From Microvelia longipes (Eukaryota > Arthropoda > Insecta > Hemiptera > Veliidae): a stretch of DNA of 64,000 bases. This document shows, piece after piece, positions 25,001 through 38,100 of the stretch (its first letter is position 1; every line of letters starts with the position of its first letter). A model generated the notes under the pieces. The model was not told where the DNA came from, searched no databases, and saw nothing but the letters and a program-made list of their open reading frames with translations. The stretch covers positions 55,240,781-55,304,780 of the forward strand of contig JACMZG010001911.1 in NCBI GenBank assembly GCA_018340805.1. Direction: 5' to 3'. The position numbers and the translations under genes were made by a program.

Positions 25001-28000
25001 TGATAGATCCTCGGAATAATTAGCTTGAATCTAATTGATAGATCTCTCGGAATAATTAGCTTGGAATCTAATTGATAGATCTCTCGGAATAATTAGATTG
25101 GAATCAATTGATAGATCTCTCGGAATAATTAGCTTGGAATCTAATTGATGAGATCTCTCGAATATTACGTGGAATCTAATTGATAGATCTCTCGGAATAA
25201 TTAGCTTGGAATCTAATTGATAGATCTCTCGGAATAATTAGCTTGGAATCTAATTGATAGATCTCTCGGAATAATTAGCTTGGAATCTAATTGATAGATC
25301 TTGGAATCTCTCTCGGAATAATTAGCTTGGAATCTAATTGATCGATCTCTCCGGAATAATTAGCTTGGAATCTAATTGGAATATAGATCTCTCGGATATA
25401 TTCAGCTTGGAATCTATATTGATAGAACTCTCGGAATAATTACTCTCGGAAATCTAAATTGATAGATCTCTGGAATAATTAGCTGGGAATCTAATTGGAA
25501 TATCTTATCTCTCGGAATAATTAGCTCGAATCTAATTGATAGATCTCTCGGAATAATTAGCTTGGAATCTAATGATAGATCTCTCGGAATAATTAGCTTG
25601 GAATCTAATTGATAGATCTCTCGGATAATTAGCTCTGGAATCTAATTGAATAGATTCTCGGGAATAATTCTTAGCTTGGAAATTAAATCTAATTGATAGA
25701 TCTCTCGGAATAATTAGCTTGGAATCTAATTGATAGATCTCTCGGAATAATTCTCGGAATCTAATTGAAGAATCTTCGGAATAATTAGCTTTAATCTAAT
25801 TGATAGATCTCTCGGAATAATTAGCTTGGAATCTAATTGATAGATCTCTCGGAATAATTAGCTTTCTAATTGATAGATCTCTCGGAATAATTAGCTCTAA
25901 ATTGATAGATCTCTCGGAATAATACTTGGAAATAATTAGCTTGGAATTAATTGATAGATCTCTCGGAAAATGAGCTGGAATGGAATCTCGGAATCTAATT
26001 GATAGATCTCTCGGAATAATTAGCTTGGAATCTAATTGATAGATCTCTCGGAATAATTAGCTTGGAATCTAATTGATAGATCTCTCGGAATAATTAGCTT
26101 GGAATCTAATTGATAGATCTCTCGAATAATTAGCTTGAATCTAATTGATAGATCTCTCGGAATAATTAGCTTGGAAATCTTAATGATAGATCTCTCGGAA
26201 TAATTGGAGCTTGGAATCTAATTGATAGATATCTCGGAATAATTTGCTTGGAATCTAATTGATAGATCTCTCGGAATAATTGAAGCTTGGAATCTAATTG
26301 ATAGATCTCTCGGAATAATTAGCTTGGAAATCTAATTGTAGATCCTCGGAATAATTAGCTGGAATCTAATTGATAGATCTCTCGGAATAATTAGCTTGGA
26401 ATCTAAATGATAGATCTCTCGGAATAATTAGCTTGGAATCTAATTATAGCTCGGAATCTAATTGATAGATCTCTCGGAATAATTAGCTTGGAATCTAATT
26501 GATATAGATCTCTCGGAATAATTAGCTTTAATTGGAATCTCTTCGGAATAATTAGCTGGAATCTAATTTGATAGATCTCTCGGAATAAATTAGCTTGGAA
26601 TCTATTGATAGATCTCTCGGAATAATTGAATCTCTCGGAATTAGCTTGGAATCTGATAGATCTCTCGGAATAATTTGGAATAATTGATAGATCTCTCGAA
26701 TATGATCTAATTGATGGAATCTTAAAATTAGATCTCTCGAATAATTATAGCTCGGAATCTCTCGAATTGAATAGATCTCTCGGCTTGGACTAATCTAATA
26801 ATTAGAAATCTAATTGAATAGATCTCTCGGAATAATTAAGCTTGGAATTAATGAAACTCTCGGAATAATTAGCTGGAATCTAATTGATAGAGATCTCTCG
26901 GAATAATTAGCTTGGGAATCTAATTAGATCTCTCGGAATAATTAGCTTTGGAATCTAATTGATAGATCTCTCGGAATAATTAGCTTGGAATCTAATTGAT
27001 AGATCTCTCGGAATAATTAGCTGGAATCTAATTGATAGATCTCTCGGAATTAATTAGCTTGGAATCTAATTGATAGATCTCTCGGAATAATTAGCTTGGA
27101 ATCTAATTGATAGATCTCTCGGAATAATTAGCCTTGGAATCTAAATGATAGATCTCGGAATAATAAGCTTGGAATCTAATTGATAGATCTCTCGGAATAA
27201 TAGCTGGAATCTAATGATAGATCTCTCGGAATAAATTAGGAATAAATTGATAGATCTCTCGGAATAATTAGCCTTGGAATCTAATTGAATAGATCTCTCG
27301 GAATCTCTAATATAGTGCTCTCGGAATAATTAGCTCGAAATCTAATTGATAGATCTCTCGGAAATAATTAGCTTGGAATCTAATTGATAGATCTCTCGGA
27401 ATAATTAGCTTGGAATCTAATTGATAGATCTCTCGGAATAATGATGGATCTTCTCGGAATAATTAGCTTTAAAATCTAATTGATAGATCTCTCGGAATAT
27501 TAGCTTGGAATCTAATTGATAGATCTCTCGGAATAATTAGCTTGGAAATCTAATTGATAGATCTCTAATTTAGCTCGAATCTAAATTGATAGATCTCATT
27601 AGCTTGGAATCTAATTGATAGATCTCTCGGAATAATTAGCTTGGAATCTAATTGGGATAGATCTTCTCGGAATAATTAGCTTGGAATCTAATTGATAGAT
27701 CTCTCGGAATAATTAGCTCGGAATCTAATTGATAGATCTCTCGGAATAAGCTTGGAATCTAATTGATCTTTCGGAATAATTAGTTGGGAATCTAATTGAT
27801 AGATCTCTCGGAATAATTAGCTTGGAATCTAATTGGATAGATCTCGGAATCGATAGAAATAATTAGCTTGGAATCTATTGGATAGATCTCTCGGAATATT
27901 AGCTTGGAATCTAATCTCTCGGAATTCTAATATAGATCTCTCGGAATAATTAGCTTGGAATCTAATTGATAGATCTCTCGGAATAATTAGCTTGAATCTA

Positions 28001-31000
28001 ATTGATAGATCTCTCGGAATAATAGCTGGGAATCTAATTGAGGAATCTAAATTGATAGATCTCTCGGAATAATTTAGTTGGAATCTAATTGATAGATCTC
28101 TCGGAATAATTAGCTTGGAATCTAATTGATAGATCTCTCGGATAATTAGCTTGGAATCTAATTGATAATCTCTCGGGAATAATTAGCTTGGAATCTAATT
28201 GATAGATCTCTCGGAATAATTAGCTTGGAATCTAATTGATAGATCTCTCGGAATAATTAGCTTGGAATCTAATTGATAGATCTCTCGGAATAATTAGCTC
28301 TAATTGATAGATCTCTCGGAATAATTAGCTTCTAATTGATAGAATCTCTCGGAATAATTGAGCTTTGGAAATCTCTCGAATAATGAGCTGGAATCTAATT
28401 GATAGATCTCTCGGAATAATTAGCTTGGAATCTAATTGATAGATCTCTCGGAATAATTAAGCTTTAGCTCTCGAATCTAATTGATAGATCTCTCGGAATC
28501 TAATCTAATTGATTGAATAGATCTCTCGGAATAATTAGTTGGAATCTAATTGATAGATCTCTCGGAATAATTAGCTTGGAATCTAATTGATAGATCTCTC
28601 GGAATAATTAGCTTGGAATCTAATTGATAGATCTCTCGGATAATTAGCTTGGAAAATCTCTCGGAATAATTAGCTTGGAATCTAATTGATAGATCTCTCG
28701 ATAATTAGCTTGGAATCTAATTGATAGATCTCTCGGAATAATTAGCTTGGAATCTAATTGATAGATCTCTCGGAATAATTAGCTTGGATCTAATTGATAG
28801 ATCTCTCGGAATAATTAGCTTGGAATCTAATTGATAGATCTCTCGGAAATAATTATTGGAATCTAATTGATAGATCTCTCGATCTTGGAATCTAATGATA
28901 GATTCTCGGAATCTAATTGATAGATCTAGACTAAACTAAAACTTAGAATGCTCATAGGTCTGAGTAGTCACCTTTTAAATCTTATCGGGACCCATTAGAA
29001 AATAATATGGGTTTAGTGCAACAGAAAATTTTAAGTGCTCACAGATTGGAATCTAATCAATGGATCTTGACTAAACTCTACACTTATACAACTCATAGGT
29101 CATATGGACCACATTCTATGTCTTAACAAAATTTCTTCACAAACAACAATAGGGGATTAGAGTAAAAAATAACTTTTAGATACTTAAAGATCAGAATCTA
29201 ATTAATGCATCTAAACGTAACTTTGAACTTAGACTACTCATGGGTCAGAATGAACATATTTCATGACTCATCGAAATTCGTGTAAGGAAATCGAATTTGA
29301 AACTTATATCAAGGAATTTAATCAATAGAGCTTGACTAAACTTTAAACTTAGAATCCTAATAGGTCAAAATAAATACATTTTATGCGTCATCGAGATCTT
29401 TTCTAAAATAACTATTGGGGTAAGGGTAAAAATGTTTGAAGCAAACAGATTAGATTGATAGATCTTGACTTATTTTTCAATAATACCACTGACTGATCAC
29501 AATGAAGACTATTTATGTCTAAAATAATATAAATCATAATATTTATATATCTCAAATAATACTATTCTGAGTTCTAAATTAATAGAATAGATTTAATAGG
29601 CGTTATAGAATGGAGACTAATACTAATAATATTACAATCACAAAGGCGTTAATAGAATTGTTCAATTCATGGCCTATTTTGTTAAGAATATTATTGTATT
29701 TTCATAAAAAGTCAAAACACACGATTTAAGAATTCCAGTTGTGATCTTCAACTTATCGAAGCAAGGAACTTACCAAGCAATCATAAAGTACGGCTTGAGA
29801 ATATCCAGAAAACCGGAGGTTATCTGGATATTCTCAAGCCTGAGAATATATATAGATATTTCAAATAAAATATATTGATATCAAGGAATAGAATCAGTAC
29901 AAACAAACCTGGGAAACTATTAGAGTTGTCTTCGTCATCCTCTATATCAGATAGATCAGCTAGTTTAGCTAAACTTAATCTGGGTTTATAATATCTCATT
30001 ATTCTGTCTACATCATCAAACCAAGGCCAATATACATGGTCTCGACCCATTTTGTCTCTGCGCTTCTTGTTTGTTCTGCAGGGAAAATAATAAATTATTA
30101 TATAAAAATACAAGGCTATAATTAGTTGACAGCTTAGGGAAAATAATGCAAAGGAGCCAATGAGGTTTGTCCTGGATGTTAAACTACACCCATTATTTCA
30201 TATCAGGCTAACCTTATTGGTTCCTCAACACTATTTTTCCCACGCTGTCAACTGATTATATCAGTGTGATATACTATAATAGATTCCCATGTAAAAGGAT
30301 AGGCAGATAAAGTTAGTTAAAAATGCTAACAAAGACATTCTATGAAATAAAGCATAATCTTCCAACCATGAAGAGACTGGATGAAAGGATATATTTTTTA
30401 ATCGTCAAATAAATTCTCATTATTGTTTTCTTTTCCAGCTGAAATCCCCAAATTGGAAAAAGACAAGAATCAGTTACACAACAAGTAAGCCTTCAAGACT
30501 TCCCATCAATGACATAGGACTGAGAGACATTGGCAAACCTGATCAATCCTTCTCCCTTTATATCGGACCAGCTTGTTTTTAATAATAACTATAACTTAGT
30601 ACAAAATTTAAGTATTAATATTTATTATAAAATTAAGACTGAAAACTCATTTTAAATAAATGTAATTGAGAGCATCGCCTGAGTACCCCGTTTCAGATTT
30701 ATTGCACTATTAAATTTAAAGAATTAAGTATATATAATAACCGTGTGTTATACTTTAATGACAAAGTTTCATTGTAGTACAGCTCGTATATCAATAGTTC
30801 TTGTCAGATTACTTGAACAAAGTAGCATGCATTGATGACCACTGAGAATAAAACACATTTTTTACTGTCTGAAAATAAGCAAAGCAAGTCTGAAAACATA
30901 CTACAACATAAATTAGGTGATTTCCAATATAAATAGTGGTGAGTGATTTCAGCAAAAATCAGGTATGGGTACCCTATACCTGATTATTCATCTTTATTCG

Positions 31001-32125
31001 TCAATTAACTTTATCCAAGACTCAAATTATAGGCAACATTTTTCATCCTAATAAAACAATTTACCCGATAAAAAAACATGGATTAATGCTGACAGGATTA
31101 CCTGTAGGTTCCAAGGAGGTTTCTAAATTTATCATTACAGTCGTTAGCAGTACCAGTAAAGGTGGGATCCATGGCAACTATCCTGTCTCTAATTATCTGC
31201 CAGACACCAGATAGTTTGCATCCAGTAGTAAAAAGCTCGTTACACTCTTCTCTTACATTCAGTAATAACCTGATCTTCTTAGAAGTCCACATCTCTGAAG
31301 AAATACAATATTAAATATAAAAAATCCATTCGGTGCTTAAGTATCCGATTGGCAACTGCTCAAGTTATGAAGCATAAATTGGATCCTTAAGCACCAAATG
31401 GATTGCTAAGCACGGAAACAAGCATTCCAAAGGAAATTCGCCCGACATGTGGACCCCTGCGTCAGAATTATTTTGTGGATATAAACTTATATAAAAAATT
31501 ATCGTCCTTACCATGATTCTAACCCAGGTACCCTGGCTTTTAGTGCTCTTATCGACATTGGACCACTCTCATTCAACTCACAGGACCAAAAAACATCGAA
31601 AACGACTCCTCAATTGAAGGTGTTGTTAAGCAACCGATTTTAGGTTTTCTGGTATTGACTGGTACTTTTTTTGACTTATTGGTCACTAAGAGAGGCCTTA
31701 TTGACTTCGGACCAAATTCATTCGATTCAGGGCCCAAAAATACATAAAAAACAACACCAATTTATTTTTTACAGACCATAATTATGGTTTCTGGTAATTT
31801 GCCTTTTTTTAAATATTTGGTCAAAGAGTAGTTGTATTGACTTGAGACTGGTTCCTTACGATTTAGCCCTAATTTTTTCCAAAAAATAACCCTGAATTTT
31901 ACTGATTTGTTGAAAATTTTGCTGTCTCAGCAAACTGGGTTAATGATGTCACAAAAACCTGGTTTTCAATAGGGTTCGTGTTCTCCCCCAGGTTGATTTT
32001 TGTACCAATTTTGATTAAAAAATATTAATATGTTCGAAAGATAGTTTTCCCAAGAAAGTGTCCAGAAATACATATATATAAATACACACACACACACAAC
32101 ACACACACATTATTATATATATATA

Positions 32126-32158
<33 letters not shown>

Positions 32159-35100
32159 CCTTCAAAATTTAAAATATATACATATATTCTTTAATTATTT
32201 AACTCAAATAATTAGGTAAACTATTTAACTCAATAGTTCTTTCATCTGAGTAATTTTCTATTTTGGATTTTTGTAGAGCCACACTTAGGCTCTGAAGCAT
32301 TGTGAGTTCAAGCCTTACATTCAAAAATGCAAGAAACAGTTTTGTTTATCTAAATGTTTATATTTTTTAAACTTGAGCATTTTCTTTAAAAATGATGGTT
32401 TTTTTTGCACTTTAATAACACTTAATAGGAGGAAATAAATTTATTTTCCTTAAATCAACCGATCTAAGTAATTAGTAGGTTTATAAAGTTTAAATATTTA
32501 AAAAAATCATTTAGCAGAATTATATTTTACTATCTTAGAATGTACATTTAAATAAAATCTAACCCTTTTTGCCAAACTCACTGACTTATCTGCTAAACAT
32601 AAGAAAAAAATTATCCTATAGTGAACCATCAAAGAAAAAAAAAGAAACTAACCAACTGTTCTTCATAAACAAGAAAGGAAATGGTTTGCAAGTCATTATA
32701 TTATACATGGTTTAACTCAACATTAGATTTTATAAAAAAGATTTGAATTTAATTCTTTAAAAAATTTATAAGTAAATAAGAATGTAAATATGAAAAAAAA
32801 CTTACTTATTCCTTTTTCGTTGGTTTCCTCCTCTGATTCCTGACTTAAGCCCCCTGAAAAATTAAATATTTGATAACAAAGCCTAGTTTTAGGTTGTTTG
32901 GATGGTTTGTTTATAATAATACTTTATAACATCATGTCTGGTAAGGGCACGGCTTCAAATCCTGACCAGAATGGTATTTGTTTCACTTGCTTCAGCAGCA
33001 CATGTTGGGGTCATAGAATTCGAAAATTTATTTATTTATTATAAGCTTGTGGTTGCCTTACATTCTAAGGCCTCACAATAGTCAATTCATGAATACAACT
33101 TAAAACATAAAAAAAAATACAATAAATAAAATTATATAAGATATTATTAAGTTAAAAAGGTACCAGTTTACAAAAATCTTATGGAAGTGAACAACTAAGG
33201 ACCTAAATAAGTAGGCTCCTAACAAGAGTTTGAACAGGAGGTTCCTCACTCCCTTGAGTTGAAATTTGGTACAAGTATATACCTTTACATAATAAATATG
33301 CATACCAAGTTTTTGTTTTAATAATAATAATAATAATGCCCGTATAGAGCCTTTCAACTCATCAGGGATAAACCTTGTGGGGACCACCTCGGGTGGTAGT
33401 AGCAACCGTTACGCTCAAAGTGTGTTCTAAAGTTGATGATAATTTATCTAAACAATAATTTTATATAAACTAAAAGCGTAACCTGGGATGCGAACCCCAG
33501 ACCTCCATGGTGTCAAAGGTCAGTGTAAAGACTAACGCTCTAACGACCTCGGCCACGGAGGCCGTCCTTAGTATTATACAACAGCAATATCCATGATTTT
33601 TTTGGATATTGCAGCATGATATTATTTGGAAAAGTTAAGCAGCATTGAGCATGGTCAGTGCTATATGGGTGAGTGCTGAGAATGAAACAGATGTATTTAG
33701 AATCTGAGGACAAGCGAAGCAAGTCCGAAGTAGGGAGGATGAGCGTAGCATATCCGATGTGATAAAGAATAGTTCCGAGGTACCCCGTACCCAATTTTTT
33801 TAAACTGAGAGGGGCCAGGCTGATGATAGTTTCTCTGATAAGTCAGTTAATAAAACAATTTTAGTATTTCCAGTAGCACACTCACCATTTTCATGATCGG
33901 TGTAAGGATCATCCGGAACAGTCTGTCCCGTCATAATTTTATCAATAGGTATAAACCACTCCCATCCAACAGCTTTAGGTCCTAATTCTTCAGCACGTCT
34001 CTTGTTAACATTGTAAGTTTGCACCAGGTTACGCCACTTGACCCAGCACTGTTCGGCTGTGCCGGGGAAAGATGGATCTTCAAGTAGGATACGTTTTCGA
34101 ACATTCCTCCAAAACATTTTCTTTCTACCGTGAGACTCATAGGTTATAGAACCCCGGGCTTTGATCAATAAAGCTATATTACGTTCATTCCACATTCCTG
34201 AAAAAATATTTGCTATCAACTCTTATGCCTAATTATAAAAATCATCAAAATGAAATGCCTAAATGAAATAATCAATATTAGGAAATTAAATCCTTTTAAA
34301 ATCAAATCAGTCTAATTATAATCCCTAATTCCACTGTTAAAATGTTTCTGCATTTTCTAGTGGCGTCAAATGATCTTAGAAACTAACATAAATATACTAA
34401 TATATTATTAGTATATTAATATATTAGGATAATGAACCAAATAAAATTATTTGGTTCATGTAATATCTTATTACACCAAATAACGTTTTCTAAAGCAGAG
34501 CCAGCTTTCGACAGCAATGTCATTTACAGTGCTACTGAGAGACATTGAAGCCTTTAATTCCTGAAACCTTACTAAATTGATCCGCATTCTTATATCCAGT
34601 TTCACTATCAAAAAAGCAGTGGTTGACTTGGTGATCTAAGATGAAACAATACTTACTATTTGAAGTATTAGGAGTTTGATGTTGAGAAATCATAGAGGTA
34701 GACATAGAGGTAGATGGGGTTTCAGATATGAGAGTCATGTTGCCTGAACCAGGGGTGTCTGCTACTATTGTATAAACAGCTATCAAACAAGCAAAATAAA
34801 AAAAAAAATAAAAAACTTGGATAGTGCTAGGTTTTTTCATTTAGGTATTTGCTTTTAAGAAAATGCATTAAAACATTTAGGAGATTGCATAACCTAAGCA
34901 TGAGTGTAAGAACCAGGGGGGGGGTTAACTTAAAAGAGGAAAAGTTTGGATTCCGTTATCGCAAGCTACTAAAATTTAGCGCTGCGGCAGACCGGTGCGA
35001 ATAACTCATGAACCAATTAAATTAAATACCTGATTGAATCAATTAAATTAATAAATTACTTGAATGAAAAACTTAAAAGTAATCAGAAGCGTTCTGTGTA

Positions 35101-38100
35101 AGTTTTAAGACGATGAAGGCTGTGCAAAGTAAAAACATTTAATTTCAAACTGACTGTGGGCAAAAAGCGGGAAATTAAGCCACATCCACTCAATTTAAAG
35201 GTAGGTCCCCGCCGCGCTAGTGTCGACAAGAATCCAAATTTCCCCACCATTGAGTCGACAGACTTACTGTTTAAGTATCTATAGTCTCTGGTCAGAACTA
35301 AGCTTTGTATGAGTGCCCAAACTAATCTTTGTATGAGTGCCCAGAATGTTGTGAAGAACAAAGCTTAGTTTTGTACAACCAAATGAATAATCAGGCAAAC
35401 AATTTTTAAAGTCCGCATCAAAAAATTGGGTACAGGGTACCTCGGAACTTTTCCTCATCTCGTCAAATTTGTTACACTCCTCCTCCCTACTTTGGACTCG
35501 CTTTGCTCATCCTCAGAATATACCATTCTTGCTGCGCTCACAGTGGTCACCCATACAGCACTAATCACGCTCATTGCTGCTTAACTTATATGATACAACA
35601 AAAACCATACATACACTTGTTGTATTAAAACAAAAATTTGTTCTAATAAACCCTTGTACCACCTGCTTGTACCGAATTTCAACCAGATTATTATCCGATT
35701 TTTTCAATCACAAGTCATTTGATTCAAATTGAACTAATGCTGATAATGAGATAAAACTTGGTACATGTGTTAGTGTTATAGATGACATGTGTGGCAAATC
35801 TCAATCCGATGACATAATTTTCTGCATTAAATGATTTTTCAAAAATTTTGCTGAGTCATTATTGCTGACTAATGACGTTATATGGAAAAAAAAATTCTTC
35901 AAATAGCACTACAACGGTAAACTCATTTTTGTACAAAGTTTCAACTCTAGTAAAAATACACTAGGAGCTACGATGATAACAGACACACACATACAGACAG
36001 ACAACTTTGTCAAAACTTCTCAGGAGGTCTTAAAAACACCTGAAACAGATAATTCCAGTGACGTCCTGGTTTCGGATTTTTTTTTGTAAACACAATACTT
36101 TTCTTAAAATGAGGAAAAGTAAAAATATTACATTATAACCGAAACTAAAAAGTTTTATGACAGCAAACCCTTCACAAAGAAACAATTACATGTGGATATA
36201 GCTTTAGGTAAGTTATCTGACATGTAGTAGTAGTAGTAGTAAGTAGTAATAAACTACCAGGCTTTTTGCCAGCTCCCTAAGATAGTGTTCTACTCCTTTT
36301 AATTTCAAGTGTAGGTATATTTCATCTAATCTAGACAGAAGGGCGTGAATTTCTATGGTTCCTCTCATGCTTTTTCAAGCAATCATACATATTTTCACTG
36401 ACTCATATAGTCTAGTAAAAACTGGGAACAACACGTGCTCTCACTGTTAAACCAAACCTCCACACACTTTAAACAACAAGGCAGAAACAGTTTGTAATGA
36501 ATCTACAATGAGGGTCCTAAATTTTGCATATACCCAGTTTCATTTAGAGTAAGGGATCTTTAACGAGTACCTGACAATGCACAGGCTCGAGACCACCGGC
36601 TTTACATCCCTTCTGAAGAACGTGGTACGCAGAATTTTTATCCCTCTCATAAAAATCCTAGAGGCCCGTGCTGGGATTGAACCCATGACTAAAGTCCATT
36701 CATTCTGTGTATAGGCCGCGTACCTTAACCACTACACCACGGGTGACTCTTTTATCTGGCATGTAATACAGATAGACATAAACGAGAGAAGAAATTAAAA
36801 GGTATAGAACTATCATTTACCTGAGGGATCTCCATGCTCAGTAGTGGCAACGTAACTGCCATCCTCAGTCTCCTGTATAACTATAACATTGTTAGCAACT
36901 GTATGATCAATATGAGCAGCTTGATCATGAGTATCTATCATTTGTTCCATGATAATATCATTGTGCTGAACCTTATCATCAGATTTATTAGGCCAGAGTG
37001 CTTTATCCATGGCGTCATACCACTCCCAGTGTAAATCTCTTTTAGACGTCTTTTTTTTCTCGTTTACCTGTAATAAATGTAACAGAAAAATTTCTCAGGA
37101 AAAGAGTAAGCATTAAAACTAGAAGGATTCCCATTTTTGACATAGAGCTTATCACTTAGTGCTTTATCACCATAGAGATATATTACTATACAATACACTT
37201 AAAGGCCTGAAACACCATTTCGGGGCTCTCAAGGGCTCTGTGTAACCTCATTGAAAACTCCTTCAGAAGTTAGTTAAAATTAAAATAAATCAATTGATAT
37301 CGGCTTCCCGAACATTTTTTGTGTTATGTTTTGTACTCTAAACATTCTACTATAATAACTATGATAAAAAGTAATTTTTATATTGTTTATTTGATTATAT
37401 TTCATCAGTCAAAGATGGTCAGTGGTCAGGTTACTTTTTCGATGTTTAAAAATTTAACCAATAGGGCCCCTCTAGTAATAATATCTTTATGTTTATCACT
37501 ACATTGTTTTAAGTAAAATGGAAAGTTAGCTTTAAAGAAATGGTCTATTAGAGCGGAAGAGGAGTAACAATTGCAAAGGAAGAGAGAAACCACTAGTTTA
37601 AGGCATTATGATTGTAGAACACTATGAGCACACAAGAACCATGTGCGGCACATTCAAGTGAAAATAATACCAATCAGATCAGAATCTGAACCCTAGCCAG
37701 GACAGACATTGCTGCTTAGCAATGCTCAATAATAGAGGCTATTTTCATCCTCCATTTTTAACAAAAATTTATGTCTCTACAAAAAGTTCCTCTCCAGTAG
37801 TTTGACAAAACATGTCTTGATTCAAAATAAATAAGATTAATTACAAAATAAATTATGGCTCAAAACTAGGGGTATCGGACTTAAAAAAAACCAAAGAGAA
37901 GGTGTCAACATGTTAGACTAACACTAGCGCTGCGTGGCCACTTTGGTAGCTAAAATGTGACCTATTTACGTCAAAACACAGCTATCTTTTAACACGTTTT
38001 TTCCTTTTTAGAAAAATAATTTATTTTAGATAGTTTTCAAATTGCTAGGCAACCGATATTATTTTTTACAGCTGTATTTTAAAAAATAATTGTCAAAACA

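Noticed and set aside
22236..28925. CRISPR-like array
   Set aside because: Units are head-to-tail without unique spacers, indels are spread over the entire unit, and the surroundings are eukaryotic; it is a satellite.
33328..33562. tRNA gene on the minus strand
   Set aside because: Box A and box B are present, but the acceptor stem does not pair and the same head with body recurs elsewhere; it is a SINE.
36560..36752. tRNA gene
   Set aside because: Only promoter boxes and T-arm resemble a tRNA; it is followed by a SINE body.
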